NCBI RefSeq assembly: GCF_000021325.1
Contig: NC_011365.1
Span: forward strand, 1,800,001-1,864,000
DNA length: 64,000 bases
Direction: 5' to 3'
From: Gluconacetobacter diazotrophicus PA1 5
Lineage (GTDB): Bacteria; Pseudomonadota; Alphaproteobacteria; Acetobacterales; Acetobacteraceae
The translations under genes and the position numbers were made by a program. The notes beneath the pieces were generated by a model. That model made no database searches. It was given only the letters and a program-made list of their open reading frames with translations, and was not told the DNA's origin. Below, in pieces: positions 38,269 through 48,254 of this stretch (positions within the stretch are counted from its first letter, which is position 1; every line of letters starts with the position of its first letter).

Positions 38269-39411
38269 ATGACAGTGCGGCACGGATTGCTTGCGGGGTC
38301 TTTCCTGGCGGCGACGCTCGCCTTCGGCTCTGTCCTGTCCGTTGCCCCGGCCCATGCCCAGCCGGTGCAGGGCCTGTATGTCGCCGGCGAGGGTGGGGCC
38401 AGCTTCAACCAGGACCAGCGCGTCCGGTCCTCGCCCAATTTCCCCGACGGACGCGACAGCTACCATACCGGCGCGACCGGCATCGGCAGCATCGGCTGGG
38501 GGCTGGGCAACGGCTTCCGCGTGGAGGTCGAGGGCGACTACCGCAATAACGGGCTGAAGAATTTCGGGTCGGCCGGCGTTCCGTCCAGCCATGTCGGCGG
38601 GCGGCAGCAGACCTATGGCGTCATGGCCAATGCGCTGTTCGACCTGGATATCGGCAAGAGCTGGCTGTTCCCCTATTTCGGCGCCGGTGTCGGCTATGCC
38701 TGGCAGGCGATGAACGCCAGCGTGACCGCGCCCAATTTCAGCCAGCAGATCGGCGGTACCTTCGGCAACTTCGCCTATCAGGGCATTTTCGGCCTGGCTT
38801 TCCCGGTGCCGTGGGTCGTCGGGCTGTCGGCGACGGCGGAATACCGGTTCTGGACCATGCTGGGCCCGCAATCGCATGGCGCGCGGTCGATCGGCACGGT
38901 CGGCGGGTACGACACCACCCGTGCCTACGGCCCCGCGGCCGGCAACCGCGACACGATGACGGACTTCAACCATTCGCTGATGCTGGGCCTGCGCTACGAA
39001 TTCAATCCGGCCCCGCCCCCGCCCCCGCCGGCCCCCGAGCCGGCCGCCCCCGCCCCGACGCAGAGCCGCACCTATCTGGTGTTCTTCGACTGGGACCAGG
39101 CCGTGCTGACCGATCGCGCGCGCGCCATCGTGGCGACGGCGGCGCAGGCATCGACCCGCACCCAGACGACGCGGATCGAGGTCGACGGCTATACCGACAA
39201 TTCCGCCGCCCATCCCGGCCCACGGGGCGCGCGCTACAACATGGCGCTGTCGGTCCGCCGCGCGCAGGCGGTCCAGGCCGAGTTGATCCGCGACGGCGTG
39301 CCCGGCACGGCGATCGACGTCCACGGCTTCGGCGAGACCCACCCGCTGGTGGCAACCGGCCCCAACACCCGCGAACCGCAGAACCGGCGGGTCGAGATCA
39401 TCCTGCACTGA
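38269..39411 (+). CDS. OmpA-family outer membrane protein
   Basis: A 380-residue protein with a cleavable signal peptide (ending SVAPAHAQ near residue 30), an eight-strand-type barrel region (GLYVAGEGGASFNQDQ ... LRYEFNPAP), a Pro-rich hinge (PAPPPPPPAPEPAAPAP), and a C-terminal OmpA domain that binds peptidoglycan: YLVFFDWDQAVLTDRARAIV, EVDGYTDNSA, LSVRRAQAVQAELIRDGV and NRRVEIILH. AGGGAGA lies upstream. The 212-bp gap before it probably holds its promoter, and a GTGTG/CACAC dyad near 38080. Confidence 0.93.
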   Translation: MTVRHGLLAGSFLAATLAFGSVLSVAPAHAQPVQGLYVAGEGGASFNQDQRVRSSPNFPDGRDSYHTGATGIGSIGWGLGNGFRVEVEGDYRNNGLKNFGSAGVPSSHVGGRQQTYGVMANALFDLDIGKSWLFPYFGAGVGYAWQAMNASVTAPNFSQQIGGTFGNFAYQGIFGLAFPVPWVVGLSATAEYRFWTMLGPQSHGARSIGTVGGYDTTRAYGPAAGNRDTMTDFNHSLMLGLRYEFNPAPPPPPPAPEPAAPAPTQSRTYLVFFDWDQAVLTDRARAIVATAAQASTRTQTTRIEVDGYTDNSAAHPGPRGARYNMALSVRRAQAVQAELIRDGVPGTAIDVHGFGETHPLVATGPNTREPQNRRVEIILH

Positions 39412-39439
39412 CCGGGGCAGGAGGGCCCGCACCGCCTTC

Positions 39440-40345
39440 ATGTTCCTGCGTCAACTGACCTATCTGATCGCCCTCGACCAGTTCCGGCACTTTTCCCGCG
39501 CCGCCGAAAGCTGCGGCGTTTCGCAGCCGGCCCTTTCCGCCGGCATCCGGCAGTTGGAAAACGAGCTGGGCGTTGCGATCATCCACCGCAATCGCCGCTT
39601 CCACGGGCTGACCGACGAAGGACGGCGCGTGCTGGTCTGGGCGAAGCAGACCCTGGCCGCGCTGGACGGGCTGCGGCAGGAAGCCGCCTTCGCGCGGGAT
39701 GTCTGCGGCGGTTCCCTGTCGATCGGCGTCATGTCGCCGGCCCTGCAGACCGTTCCGCTGCTGCTGGAAATCTTCCGCGACGCCATTCCGGGCCTGCACC
39801 TGGAAGTCCTGTCCGGCACCGCCGCCGACATCGCGCACCGGCTGCGCGAACAGCACCTGCATCTGGGGGTCATGTACCTGGACCAGATCCCGGCGGACGG
39901 CCCGTTCGATACGCTACCGCTTTATACCGAGCAATATGTGCTGGCGGGGAGCGCGTCGGCCCGGATGCCGGCCGGACCGTCCTGCGGCTGGGCCGATGCC
40001 GCGGACCTGCCGCTGTGCCTGTTCAGCCGCACCATGCGCAGCCGACAGATCGTCGATGCCGGCTTCCTTGAGGCCGGGGTCAGGCCGAGCATCATACTGG
40101 AAACGGATTCGATCAGCGTCCTGCATTCCGAACTGCGGGCGGGGCGGCTGTGCAGCATCCTGCCGGTGGCGGCCCTGCCGGAAACGGTGGGGGATGCCGG
40201 CCTGCGCACCATCCCGATCATGCCCTGCGTCGCGCCGCAGGTCGGCATCGTGAAGCTGCGCCAGCCGGTCATGTCGCCCGTCCTGTCGCGCATATGGGAC
40301 GTCTGCGGCCGCCTGCAGGCCGGCGACGTCTTCGCGGCCGTCTGA
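39440..40345 (+). CDS. LysR-family transcriptional regulator
   Basis: A 301-residue LysR protein. The N-terminal helix-turn-helix is FSRAAESCGVSQPALSAGIRQLENELG; the rest is a periplasmic-binding-protein-like effector domain (GGSLSIGVMSPALQTVPLLLEIF...). It follows ompA by 28 nt. Its target genes are unknown; the adjacent esterase is convergent, not divergent, so the classical pairing does not help. Confidence 0.93.
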   Translation: MFLRQLTYLIALDQFRHFSRAAESCGVSQPALSAGIRQLENELGVAIIHRNRRFHGLTDEGRRVLVWAKQTLAALDGLRQEAAFARDVCGGSLSIGVMSPALQTVPLLLEIFRDAIPGLHLEVLSGTAADIAHRLREQHLHLGVMYLDQIPADGPFDTLPLYTEQYVLAGSASARMPAGPSCGWADAADLPLCLFSRTMRSRQIVDAGFLEAGVRPSIILETDSISVLHSELRAGRLCSILPVAALPETVGDAGLRTIPIMPCVAPQVGIVKLRQPVMSPVLSRIWDVCGRLQAGDVFAAV

Positions 40346-40393
40346 ACACACGCCGCCTGTCGCCCGGTCCGGGAATGACGCACGCCCCCGCGA

Positions 40394-41368
40394 TCAGACG
40401 AACCGTTCCCGCCGCATCCAGCTTTCGGCCATCGCCGGCCATTCAACGGTCTGCGTCCCGGGTGCGCCCAGGCCGAAACCGTGCCCCCCGGTGGGAAACA
40501 GGTGCCGCTCCACCCGCACGCCCGCGCTTTCGCAGGCCGCCTGCAAGATCGCCGTGTTCTGCGGGTTCGAGACCGGGTCGTCCGCCGCCTGCGCCAGAAA
40601 GAAGGGCGCCAGCCCGGAATGGACATGGGTCTGTACCGACCAGCGCGCGCTCTCCACTGGGGTCGGATGATCGCCGATCAGCACGCGCCGGCTGGATGTG
40701 TGCTGATATGGCGGCTCCAGCGTCACGATCGGGTAGACCAGCATCGTCAGATCCGGGCGGCCGGATTCCCGGTCCAGGGCGTCGATGGGCGCGTAGTCGA
40801 GCCGTTCGGCACAGGCCGTCTGCATTCCCAGCAGATGACCGCCGGATGAAAAGCCCAGTACGCCGATCCTGCGGGGATCGATACCGAGATGACCGGCCTG
40901 ACCACGCATCGTCCGGATGGCGCGCCCGGCATCCTGGAACGGGGCCAGGCTGCCGGCCGCCCAGTCCTCGGGGGGCAGGCGATAGGTCAGGACGAAGGCC
41001 GTCACACCGATCGAGGCCAGCCATCCGGCGGCCGGCATGGCTTCCTTCTGCACCTCGATCCGCCTGTAGCCGCCACCGGCGGCGATCAGCATGGCGGCGC
41101 CGTTGGGACGGGCGGGGCGCAGCACGGTCAACCGAGGAATGGCGACCCGCGTGACGGCACCGGAGGCCGAGACATGTTCCCGCCCGGTCGGGCCGCCCCC
41201 ACCCGGCGGCGGCCCGGGCCAGATCGCAAGGCCCGACGGCGGGGCCGGCCGGTCGTCATCATGACCGGCCCCGCGGTGGCGGGGCCGGAAGGGTTGCGTC
41301 CGCGCGCATCCGGGAAACGCGCCCCCGGCCAGCGCCGCGGTGGCCGCCACGAAAGTACGCCTGTCCAT
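40394..41368 (-). CDS. Secreted alpha/beta hydrolase (acetyl-xylan-esterase-like)
   Basis: A 324-residue esterase. The N-terminus MDRRTFVAATAALAGGAFPGC has a twin-Arg-type opening (DRRTF) and ends in a lipobox-like AFPGC, suggesting Tat export and lipidation. AAGGGYRRIEVQKEAMPAAGWLA is the oxyanion region, GVLGFSSGGHLLGM the nucleophile elbow with the catalytic Ser, and FPTGGHGFGLG the catalytic His. GAGGGG supports the start at 41368 over an upstream in-frame ATG at 41413. It may deacylate plant or cellulose-associated sugars; the substrate is inferred only by family. Confidence 0.85.
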   Translation of the reverse strand: MDRRTFVAATAALAGGAFPGCARTQPFRPRHRGAGHDDDRPAPPSGLAIWPGPPPGGGGPTGREHVSASGAVTRVAIPRLTVLRPARPNGAAMLIAAGGGYRRIEVQKEAMPAAGWLASIGVTAFVLTYRLPPEDWAAGSLAPFQDAGRAIRTMRGQAGHLGIDPRRIGVLGFSSGGHLLGMQTACAERLDYAPIDALDRESGRPDLTMLVYPIVTLEPPYQHTSSRRVLIGDHPTPVESARWSVQTHVHSGLAPFFLAQAADDPVSNPQNTAILQAACESAGVRVERHLFPTGGHGFGLGAPGTQTVEWPAMAESWMRRERFV

Positions 41369-41486
41369 CACCCCTCGCTTCCCCACTGCGGCCGGTGTGC
41401 CCGGCGCCATCATAAGCAGCCTTTATCACGTGATCACAACAAACGATTGGACCTGACGGGCGGGCGCACCCAACGTCGCCACCCTG

Positions 41487-43496
41487 ATGAGACCCGCCGC
41501 CCGCCGCGCCGCCGCCGTTCAGCCAGGAATGCCTGTGGCGCCGCATATCGCGCAACGGCTGTCATGGCTGTATGCGCCGTCGAAGGAAGATTTCGCCTTC
41601 GCGCTGCGCACCGCCCTGGCGGCCATCCTGTCGCTGCTGATCGCCATGTGGATGGAATTGGACAGCCCGCAATGGGCGCCGCTGACCGTATGGGTGGTGG
41701 CACAGTCGTCCCGGGGCGAAAGCCTGTCCAAGGCCCGCTGGCGGGTCGTGGGCACCCTGGTCGGCTCGGTGGCCGCCATGGCGCTGGTCGCCGCGTTTCC
41801 GCAGGCGCCGGGCCTGTTCTTCTGCAGCCTGGCCGTTTGGATCGGCCTGTGCTGCGCCGTGGCGACCCTGCTGGACAATTACCGCGCCTATGGCCTGATC
41901 CTGACCGGCTTTACCTCCGCCATCGTCGCCACGGGCGCCATCCTGGAGCCCGACCACGTATTCGAAATCAGCATGGCCCGCACCAGCTATATCCTGCTGG
42001 GCGTGATCTGCGAGGCCACGCTGGCCGTCATATTCATGCCGTCACTGCTGGCGCAGGCCCGCCGGACGCTGCATCTGCGCCTGGCCACCACGTTCGGCGA
42101 GACGCGCGCCGCCGCCGCCGGCCTGCTGGAGGGCGACATCCGGCCCGATGCGCTGGGCAAGGTCCTGATGGACCTGGTCGCATTCAACAGCCAGATCGAA
42201 TTCGCTGAAATCGAACTGGAACCCGGCAGCCGAACCGGCGACCACGCCCGGGCAGCCCTGGCGGGAATGCTGGTCATGCTGGCCCGCGCGCGGGGCCTGT
42301 CCCTGCTGGCCGCCGGGCCGCACGCCGACCGCACCGCCCGGGACGAGGCGCGCGCGGTGGGCCACATCCTGCGGGACAGCCGGCTGGACGGATCGGACGC
42401 GGCCCGCACCCCACCCCTGCGGCACGCATGGCAGGACCGGCCCGCCGCCATGGACACGGCAGAGGATTCGATCCTGCCGCGCCTGTTCACGGCGCTGCTG
42501 GACGATACGGATCACGTCATGGCGGAAATCGTGGCCAGCGACCGGCCCGTGCGGGGCGATCGTTTCCGGTTCCGCACCGTCTCGCGCCGTCATGCGGTCG
42601 AGGCCGTGGAAAACGGCGTCCGCGCCGGTTGTGCGATCATCGGCGCCTGGCTGATCTGGGAGGTCACGGCCTGGCAGCACGGTCCCGCCTTCGTCTCGTT
42701 CGTGGCCCTGGTCTATGGCCTGCTGGCCACGCGGGAAAACCCGATCCTGGCCGGCATGCCGTTCATGACGGGCGGCCTGTACTGCGCGCTTGTCGCCATG
42801 CTGTTCGTGTTCCTGGTCATCCCGGCCATCACCGCGCCGGAAGTCCTGGTGCTGGCGCTGCTGGTGCCCATGACGATCGGCGGCCTGGCGGCCCGGAACG
42901 CCCGGACGGCGGGCTACGCGTTTTCGTTCAACATGTTCCTGCCGGTGCTGATCGGCCCGATGAACCAGGCACGCTATGACGAGGTCTCGTTCCTCAACAC
43001 CACATGCGCCTTCCTGCTCAGCATCCTGTTCGCGGTCCTGACCTATCGCGTCATCGTGCCGTTCCGGGTCGATTCCCATATGCGGCGCACCGCAGCGTGG
43101 ACCGAGCGGCGCCTGCGCGGCGTGGCCGGCCGGCATGCCCGCCTGTCCGGCCATCAATGGCTGGCGACCACTGCCAGCAGCCTGGTCCGTATCCTGCGCA
43201 ACGCCTCCGCCGTGCCGCCCGACATGCTCGCGCAGTACATGCAGGCCCAGCTTCGCGCCATGACGGTCGGCACCTGCGTGATCGAACTGCGCACCATCGC
43301 CCGGCAGGACCACCTGCCCGGCGATGTCAGGACAGCCCTCTGGTCATTCCTGGACCAATGGAAAAAGGGCCATCCCGGACTCCAGGCCGTCCAGGCCTGG
43401 ATGGATGACAGGCAACGGGAGACACGCGACGAGGACGAGAGGACCGAGATGCGCAGGATCATATCCTGCCTGCATCTTATCCGGATCAGCGGCTGA
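41487..43496 (+). CDS. FUSC-family (AaeB-like) aromatic acid efflux protein
   Basis: A 669-residue inner-membrane protein with two hydrophobic blocks (about 30-190 and 370-530), each followed by a soluble helical region. LRTALAAILSLLIAMWMELDSPQWAPLTVWVVAQSSRGESLSKARWRVVGTLVG is the FUSC/AaeB signature, repeated in weaker form after NGVRAGCAIIGAWLIWEVTAW. Relatives export hydroxylated aromatic acids. Divergent from the esterase with 118 bp between. Confidence 0.88.
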   Translation: MRPAARRAAAVQPGMPVAPHIAQRLSWLYAPSKEDFAFALRTALAAILSLLIAMWMELDSPQWAPLTVWVVAQSSRGESLSKARWRVVGTLVGSVAAMALVAAFPQAPGLFFCSLAVWIGLCCAVATLLDNYRAYGLILTGFTSAIVATGAILEPDHVFEISMARTSYILLGVICEATLAVIFMPSLLAQARRTLHLRLATTFGETRAAAAGLLEGDIRPDALGKVLMDLVAFNSQIEFAEIELEPGSRTGDHARAALAGMLVMLARARGLSLLAAGPHADRTARDEARAVGHILRDSRLDGSDAARTPPLRHAWQDRPAAMDTAEDSILPRLFTALLDDTDHVMAEIVASDRPVRGDRFRFRTVSRRHAVEAVENGVRAGCAIIGAWLIWEVTAWQHGPAFVSFVALVYGLLATRENPILAGMPFMTGGLYCALVAMLFVFLVIPAITAPEVLVLALLVPMTIGGLAARNARTAGYAFSFNMFLPVLIGPMNQARYDEVSFLNTTCAFLLSILFAVLTYRVIVPFRVDSHMRRTAAWTERRLRGVAGRHARLSGHQWLATTASSLVRILRNASAVPPDMLAQYMQAQLRAMTVGTCVIELRTIARQDHLPGDVRTALWSFLDQWKKGHPGLQAVQAWMDDRQRETRDEDERTEMRRIISCLHLIRISG

Positions 43497-43516
43497 ACCG
43501 GCAGGCCGGTCGCCTT

Positions 43517-44809
43517 CTACCCGATCGGCCTGGATCGCGCGTACCATGTAGCGTTGAGCAGGATCAGGGTCACCACGACGGTCGCGGCGCCGCCGACCGT
43601 CAGCATCAGCGCCGGCGCCAGGCCCGTTCCCAGGAACGCCGCGATCCAGGTTTGCAGCAGGGCGTTGCCGGCGGCGATCAGGTTGCCGCACTGATAGGCC
43701 AGCCCCGGAAAGGTGGCCCGGACCGACGGGGGCGAAAGCTCGCTCAGGTAGGCGGGCACCACGCCCCACGCGCCCTGGACGCAGAACTGGATGCAGACGG
43801 CACCGGCCGCCAGCCAGAAGGCGGAATGGGACAGCGCCCACAGCGGCAGGAACGGCAGAGTCAGGATACCCGCCAGGGCGATGCTGTACTGCCGGCCGAT
43901 CTTCTGCGACAGCACGCCGAAGAACAGGCCGCCGGCGATGGCGGCGATGTTATACAGCACCACGATCAGCGTGATCGTGGGGTGCGGCAGCCCGCGCTCC
44001 AGCCCCAGGAACACTTTCGGATACAGGTCCTGGGACCCGTGGCTCATGAAGTTGAACGCGGCCATCAGCGTCACCGCGAACAGGCAGAGCGCCGCATTGT
44101 TCCTGACGATGGACCACAATCCGGGCGCGCGCACGGCGTCGGTGCCCTGCTGGCGATGGCGCTGCAGCCATTCGGGGCTTTCCGGCACCCGCACCCAGAT
44201 ATACAGCGCGGCCACCAGCGCGCCGCCGCCGAGGATGAACAGTCCGCGCCAGCCCACGACAGGCAGCAGCAGGAAGAGCAGCGATGCCAGCAGATAGCCG
44301 GCAGGATAGCCGGCCTGCAGGATGCCCGACGCGGTACCGCGCCATGACCGCGGAATGCTTTCCATGAGCAGGGACGTGCCCACCCCCCACTCGCCGCCCA
44401 GCGCCACGCCGAACAGGGCGCGCAGGAACAGGAAGACGGTCACCGTCGGCGCGAAGGCGGACAGGATCTCGATCACGGAATAGACGACGATGGTGGCGAT
44501 CATCACCGGCTTGCGGCCATACCGGTCCGCGGCATGCCCGCACAGGAAGGCGCCGATCGGGCGCGTCAGCAGCGTCAGCGTCGGTGCGAGCAGGATGCTT
44601 TGCAGCGAGACCTGGAAGCTGTGCGCGACGTCGTCAAGCGTGAACAGGACGATGAAGAAGTCACAGGCATCCAGCAGCCATGCCAGCAGCGAGGCCGCGA
44701 CCACATGCAGCGCCGTCGCCCGGTCGAAGGCCGGGTCGCGGGCCGGGCCCAGCCCGGACGCCCGCGATGCCCCGCCCGGCCCGATCGTGGCCGTGGCGTC
44801 ACCGTTCAT
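43517..44809 (-). CDS. MFS transporter, SHS/lactate-permease-like
   Basis: A 430-residue twelve-helix MFS protein. GHAADRYGRKPVMIATI is motif A after helix 2, and LLDACDFFIVLFTLDDVA at the start and GGEWGVGTSLLMESIPRSWRGTASGILQAGYPAGYLL are typical of the sialate/lactate proton symporter branch. GGAG sits 7 nt before the ATG at 44809; an ATG at 44821 is the alternative. The substrate is likely a small carboxylate. The 278 bp between it and the next gene hold no recognisable gene. Confidence 0.85.
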   Translation of the reverse strand: MNGDATATIGPGGASRASGLGPARDPAFDRATALHVVAASLLAWLLDACDFFIVLFTLDDVAHSFQVSLQSILLAPTLTLLTRPIGAFLCGHAADRYGRKPVMIATIVVYSVIEILSAFAPTVTVFLFLRALFGVALGGEWGVGTSLLMESIPRSWRGTASGILQAGYPAGYLLASLLFLLLPVVGWRGLFILGGGALVAALYIWVRVPESPEWLQRHRQQGTDAVRAPGLWSIVRNNAALCLFAVTLMAAFNFMSHGSQDLYPKVFLGLERGLPHPTITLIVVLYNIAAIAGGLFFGVLSQKIGRQYSIALAGILTLPFLPLWALSHSAFWLAAGAVCIQFCVQGAWGVVPAYLSELSPPSVRATFPGLAYQCGNLIAAGNALLQTWIAAFLGTGLAPALMLTVGGAATVVVTLILLNATWYARSRPIG

Positions 44810-45087
44810 GCCTGTCTCCATCTTGCTGGTACATCCTTCGTTTCACCGCCAAGGGTGGCAATAGCCTGATGCCGCCCAGAATCGCACCGGGAATCACCGA
44901 TGTCTCTCCCGGACGCATCACATATTCGCATTCGGGACTCAGGATCAGGCCCGGAATGGCGGGCCGTTGCAAGGTGCCGGTGCCGGCACGCAAAGCGCCG
45001 TGTCTTCCACACGATTTTTCTGGAATGTCCACATGCGGGAATCGACCGGCGGATCATCGGCCGCCTGCGCCGGCCCCGAACCCCGCC

Positions 45088-45627
45088 TTACCCTGGCAGC
45101 ACGTTGACGGACTGTACCCGCCAATGGTCGCGCGCGACCAGCATCGTGCGCGTCGCCGGCACGATATCGAGACGGGATTCCATCGCCGGCGTGCCGCCCA
45201 GCGCCACCAGCACCATCGCCCGCACGACGGCCGGGCGCACGGCCACCACCAGATGATCATGGGTGTGCGATACCTTCGCCATCCATCGCGTCACCCGTCC
45301 GAACATGGCCGCCCGGCTCTCGCCGCCCGGCGGCGCGAAGGCCGGATCGCCCAGCCACTGCACGACCTGGTCCGCCGGCAGGTCGTGCAGCGCCTTTCCC
45401 GCCCAGTATCCGCAATCGCAGTCGCGCAGGGCGTCATCCGGCTGGACGGCCCGGCCGCTCCAGGCCTGTACGGCGGGATGGTCCGCCCCGCTGGTGATGA
45501 TCGGCACGTGTTCGGGCCATGACAGCGATCCGGCGAGCGCCATGTCGCAGGGGTCCGACGGCCGGGGCAGGATGCCGCGCCGCAGGGCCGCCGGCGGCGG
45601 CAGGGCCAGGCAGGTCATGCGTATCAT
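45088..45627 (-). CDS. Histidine-phosphatase-fold protein lacking catalytic histidines
   Basis: A 179-residue protein last in the cobalamin cluster, overlapping the upstream gene by 4 nt. Its layout matches the histidine phosphatase superfamily (ITSGADHPAVQAW, CDCGYWAGKALHDLP, FAPPGGESRAAMFGRV, DHLVVAVRPAVVRAMVL), the fold of alpha-ribazole phosphatase. However, the N-terminal R-H-G is not found (LRRG instead) and the second histidine (usually in S-H-G) is Arg-Pro. It may be an inactive or altered member; its role in B12 synthesis is inferred only from position. Confidence 0.7.
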   Translation of the reverse strand: MIRMTCLALPPPAALRRGILPRPSDPCDMALAGSLSWPEHVPIITSGADHPAVQAWSGRAVQPDDALRDCDCGYWAGKALHDLPADQVVQWLGDPAFAPPGGESRAAMFGRVTRWMAKVSHTHDHLVVAVRPAVVRAMVLVALGGTPAMESRLDIVPATRTMLVARDHWRVQSVNVLPG

Positions 45628-46655
45628 GCCGGCCGCCATGCGGACAGGGCCTGTTCCAGGCGAGTCCATTCGTCCGGCCGGCGCGGCAGCCCCAGGCGCA
45701 ACCATGACGGCCGTTCGGGGAAGGCGCGCGCCACCAGCCCGCGCTGGCAGAGGAACCGCCACAGGGACGGCGCCTGTGCCGCCCGCGCCAGGACAAACAG
45801 GATCGATTGACCTGCCACCTCGATATCCTCCCGTGCAAGGCAGCGCGCCAGCCGCGCCGCATCCGCGCGCACCCGCCCGCGCGTGGCGTCGCGCCATGGA
45901 CGATCCGCCAGCGCCTGGCACCCCGCCGCCAGCGCCAGCGTGCCGACCGCCCATGCCCCCATGATGTCGCGCAGGCGCCCGGCCAAGGCGGGCGCGGCCA
46001 GCGCGAATCCCAGCCGCACGCCGGGAAGTCCGTAACTCTTGCCGAACGAACGCAATACGATCAGGCCCGGATGCGGCAACAGGGGCGCGATGCTGCAGGA
46101 TTCGAAATCCGCAAAGGCCTCGTCGACGATCAGGATCCCGCTGTACGATGCGCACCGGTCCGCCAGGGCCGCGAGCCACGCGGCATCGCACACGCGGCCG
46201 TCGGGATTGTTCGGATTGCACACGACGCACACGCCGCCCGGCACCGCCGCCGCGTCTTCCAGGTCCTGCATCCCTGTGACCTCATGAATCCGCGCGCCGG
46301 CCCCGCGCCACGCGTCGGCATGGCCGCCATAGGTGGGGCCCAGGATCGTTACCGCGCGCGGTCCCAGCAGGAACGGCAGCAGGGCGATCAGCATCTGCGT
46401 GCCCGGGCCGGCCGCAACGCAATCGGGATCGGCCACGCCATAGGCTTCGGCGGCCACCCGGCGCAGCCTGTCCTCATCATCCCGTTCCGGCAGGCGCGTC
46501 AGTGCCGCGCCATCGGGCATCGCGAACGGATAGGCATAGGGACTGATCCCCGTCGAAAGGTCGACGAACGGCGCCGGGGCATCGGGGAATGCCCGCATGA
46601 CCGCGCGGACCTGACCGCCATGGGCGGGCATGGGGTCCATGAACGTGGCCGGCAC
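45624..46655 (-). CDS. cobC: Threonine-phosphate decarboxylase (cobalamin biosynthesis)
   Basis: A 343-residue PLP enzyme of the aminotransferase fold, which makes aminopropanol phosphate for the nucleotide loop of cobalamin (CobC in the Pseudomonas scheme, CobD in enterics). HGGQVRAVMRAFPDAPAPFVDLSTGISPYAYP opens the family; CNPNNPDGRV and the PLP lysine in RSFGKSYGLPGVRLGFA are diagnostic. The start is uncertain: a GTG at 46655 or ATGs at 46640 and 46631 have no good ribosome site. A short frame with a strong Shine-Dalgarno ends one base before the GTG. Confidence 0.9.
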   Translation of the reverse strand: MPATFMDPMPAHGGQVRAVMRAFPDAPAPFVDLSTGISPYAYPFAMPDGAALTRLPERDDEDRLRRVAAEAYGVADPDCVAAGPGTQMLIALLPFLLGPRAVTILGPTYGGHADAWRGAGARIHEVTGMQDLEDAAAVPGGVCVVCNPNNPDGRVCDAAWLAALADRCASYSGILIVDEAFADFESCSIAPLLPHPGLIVLRSFGKSYGLPGVRLGFALAAPALAGRLRDIMGAWAVGTLALAAGCQALADRPWRDATRGRVRADAARLARCLAREDIEVAGQSILFVLARAAQAPSLWRFLCQRGLVARAFPERPSWLRLGLPRRPDEWTRLEQALSAWRPA

Positions 46656-46656
46656 G

Positions 46657-46692
46657 CTAGGCTGTCATATTCGAATGGTTTCTGCGGCTCAA
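46657..46692 (-). other. Possible leader mini-ORF before cobC
   Basis: On the minus strand AAGGAGG at 46703-46697 is followed, 4 nt later, by TTG and 11 codons (LSRRNHSNMTA, then TAG). The stop lies one base before the GTG of cobC. Because cobC lacks its own ribosome site, this could be a translational coupler; it could also be chance. Confidence 0.3.
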
Positions 46693-46775
46693 CGATTTCC
46701 TCCTTTCCGTCGTCTAGCAGAATGCGTGACGGGGTCAAATCGACCGGGAGGTATCGACCTGGCCCGGTGTGCCGG

Positions 46776-48254
46776 TCAAGGCGCGCCGGACAGACCCGCG
46801 ACCGGCCGCGCCAGGGCCAGCAGGGCCTCGATATCGACATGCGCCTCCAGATGGTCGGCCAGGGCGTTCAGGGCGTCATCCACCAGGTGGCCATGGTCGC
46901 GCGGCGATATGCGCGCCGTCCCCAGTCGCGCCAGCAGCGCGGCCCGGGCGGCCCCCGTCCGGAATATCCCGTGCAGATAGGTCCCCCACACGCGGCCATC
47001 GGCCGACACCGCCCCATCCGGGCCGGACCCGGTGCGGGCGAAGGGCCGGGTTCGATCCGGCCCATCGGTCCGGCCGACATGGATTTCGTAGCCGCTCAGG
47101 GATGCCCCTTCCGGCAGCAGGACGCCGGCGACTTCGGACAGGCGCTTGCGCCGCGTCAGCACCGTTCGCACATCCAGCAGGCCGAGCGCCTCGACCTCGC
47201 CCTGCGGTCCCTCGACCCCCTCCGGGTCGGCGATCGTCCGGCCGAGCATCTGGTATCCGCCGCAGATCCCCAGCACCCGCCCGCCGCGCCGCACATGCGC
47301 GCGGATGTCGGTATCCCATCCTTCCTGACGCAGGACCGATAGATCAGAAATCGTCGCCTTCGATCCGGGCAGGATGATCAGGTCGCATACCGGCAGGGGC
47401 CGCCCGCGCGGCACGATCCCGACGGACAGCGCGGCCTCGGCCCGCAGCGGGTCGAGATCGTCGAAATTCGCGATCATGGGCAGGTGCGGCACGGCGATCC
47501 GAAGCGCGCCGGACGCATCGCCCCCGGCAGCCAGGTCCGCCGCGTCCTCCGCCGGCAGGGCCTCGACCCGCGTCAGGTAAGGTACCAGCCCCAGCGGCCG
47601 CCAGCCGGTATGCGCCGCGATCGCCGACATGCCCGTCGCGAACAGGGATGGGTCGCCGCGCATGCGATTGACGATGAATCCCTTGATCCGGTCCGCATCC
47701 GCCGGGTCCAGGACGGCCTGCGTGCCCACCAGGCTGGCGATGACGCCCCCCCGGTCGATATCGCCGATCAGGACGACATCGACATCCGCCGCCTGCGCGA
47801 AGCCCATGTTGGCGATGTCGCCCGCGCGCAGATTGACCTCGGACGCCGAACCCGCGCCCTCGACCAGGACGACGTCGGCCTCGCGCGCCAGGGCCCCGAA
47901 GCTGGCCAGGATTTCGGGCATCAGGGCCGGCTTCATCGCCTGATAGTCCCGCGCCCGGGCCGTGCCGCGCGCCCTGCCGCCCACGACAAGCTGGGCCCCG
48001 GTCGCACTCTGCGGTTTCAGCAGGACGGGATTCATGTGCACCGACGGCGCGATACCGCATGCCAGCGCCTGCAACGCCTGTGCCCGCCCGATTTCGCCGC
48101 CATCCGCGGTGACGGCGGCGTTGTTGGACATGTTCTGCGGCTTGAAGGGCCGTACCCGCAAACCGCGCCGCGACAGCGCCCGCGCGAGGCCCGCGACCAG
48201 CACCGACTTGCCCACGCTCGACCCCGTTCCCTGGAACATCAAGGCGCGGGCCAT
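46776..48254 (-). CDS. cobQ: Cobyric acid synthase
   Basis: A 492-residue amidotransferase that amidates four side chains of adenosylcobyrinic diamide. The synthetase half starts [25 protein letters not shown] (P-loop) and has [13 protein letters not shown]; the glutaminase half has [10 protein letters not shown] (nucleophile Cys) and WGTYLHGIF (His). It overlaps the cobO stop by one base. Confidence 0.97.
   Translation of the reverse strand: MARALMFQGTGSSVGKSVLVAGLARALSRRGLRVRPFKPQNMSNNAAVTADGGEIGRAQALQALACGIAPSVHMNPVLLKPQSATGAQLVVGGRARGTARARDYQAMKPALMPEILASFGALAREADVVLVEGAGSASEVNLRAGDIANMGFAQAADVDVVLIGDIDRGGVIASLVGTQAVLDPADADRIKGFIVNRMRGDPSLFATGMSAIAAHTGWRPLGLVPYLTRVEALPAEDAADLAAGGDASGALRIAVPHLPMIANFDDLDPLRAEAALSVGIVPRGRPLPVCDLIILPGSKATISDLSVLRQEGWDTDIRAHVRRGGRVLGICGGYQMLGRTIADPEGVEGPQGEVEALGLLDVRTVLTRRKRLSEVAGVLLPEGASLSGYEIHVGRTDGPDRTRPFARTGSGPDGAVSADGRVWGTYLHGIFRTGAARAALLARLGTARISPRDHGHLVDDALNALADHLEAHVDIEALLALARPVAGLSGAP

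Noticed and set aside
44810-45087. A riboswitch or small gene between the MFS gene and the cobalamin cluster
   Set aside because: No aptamer landmark, no open frame with a ribosome site; only a GTGCCGGTGCCGGCAC-like dyad is seen.
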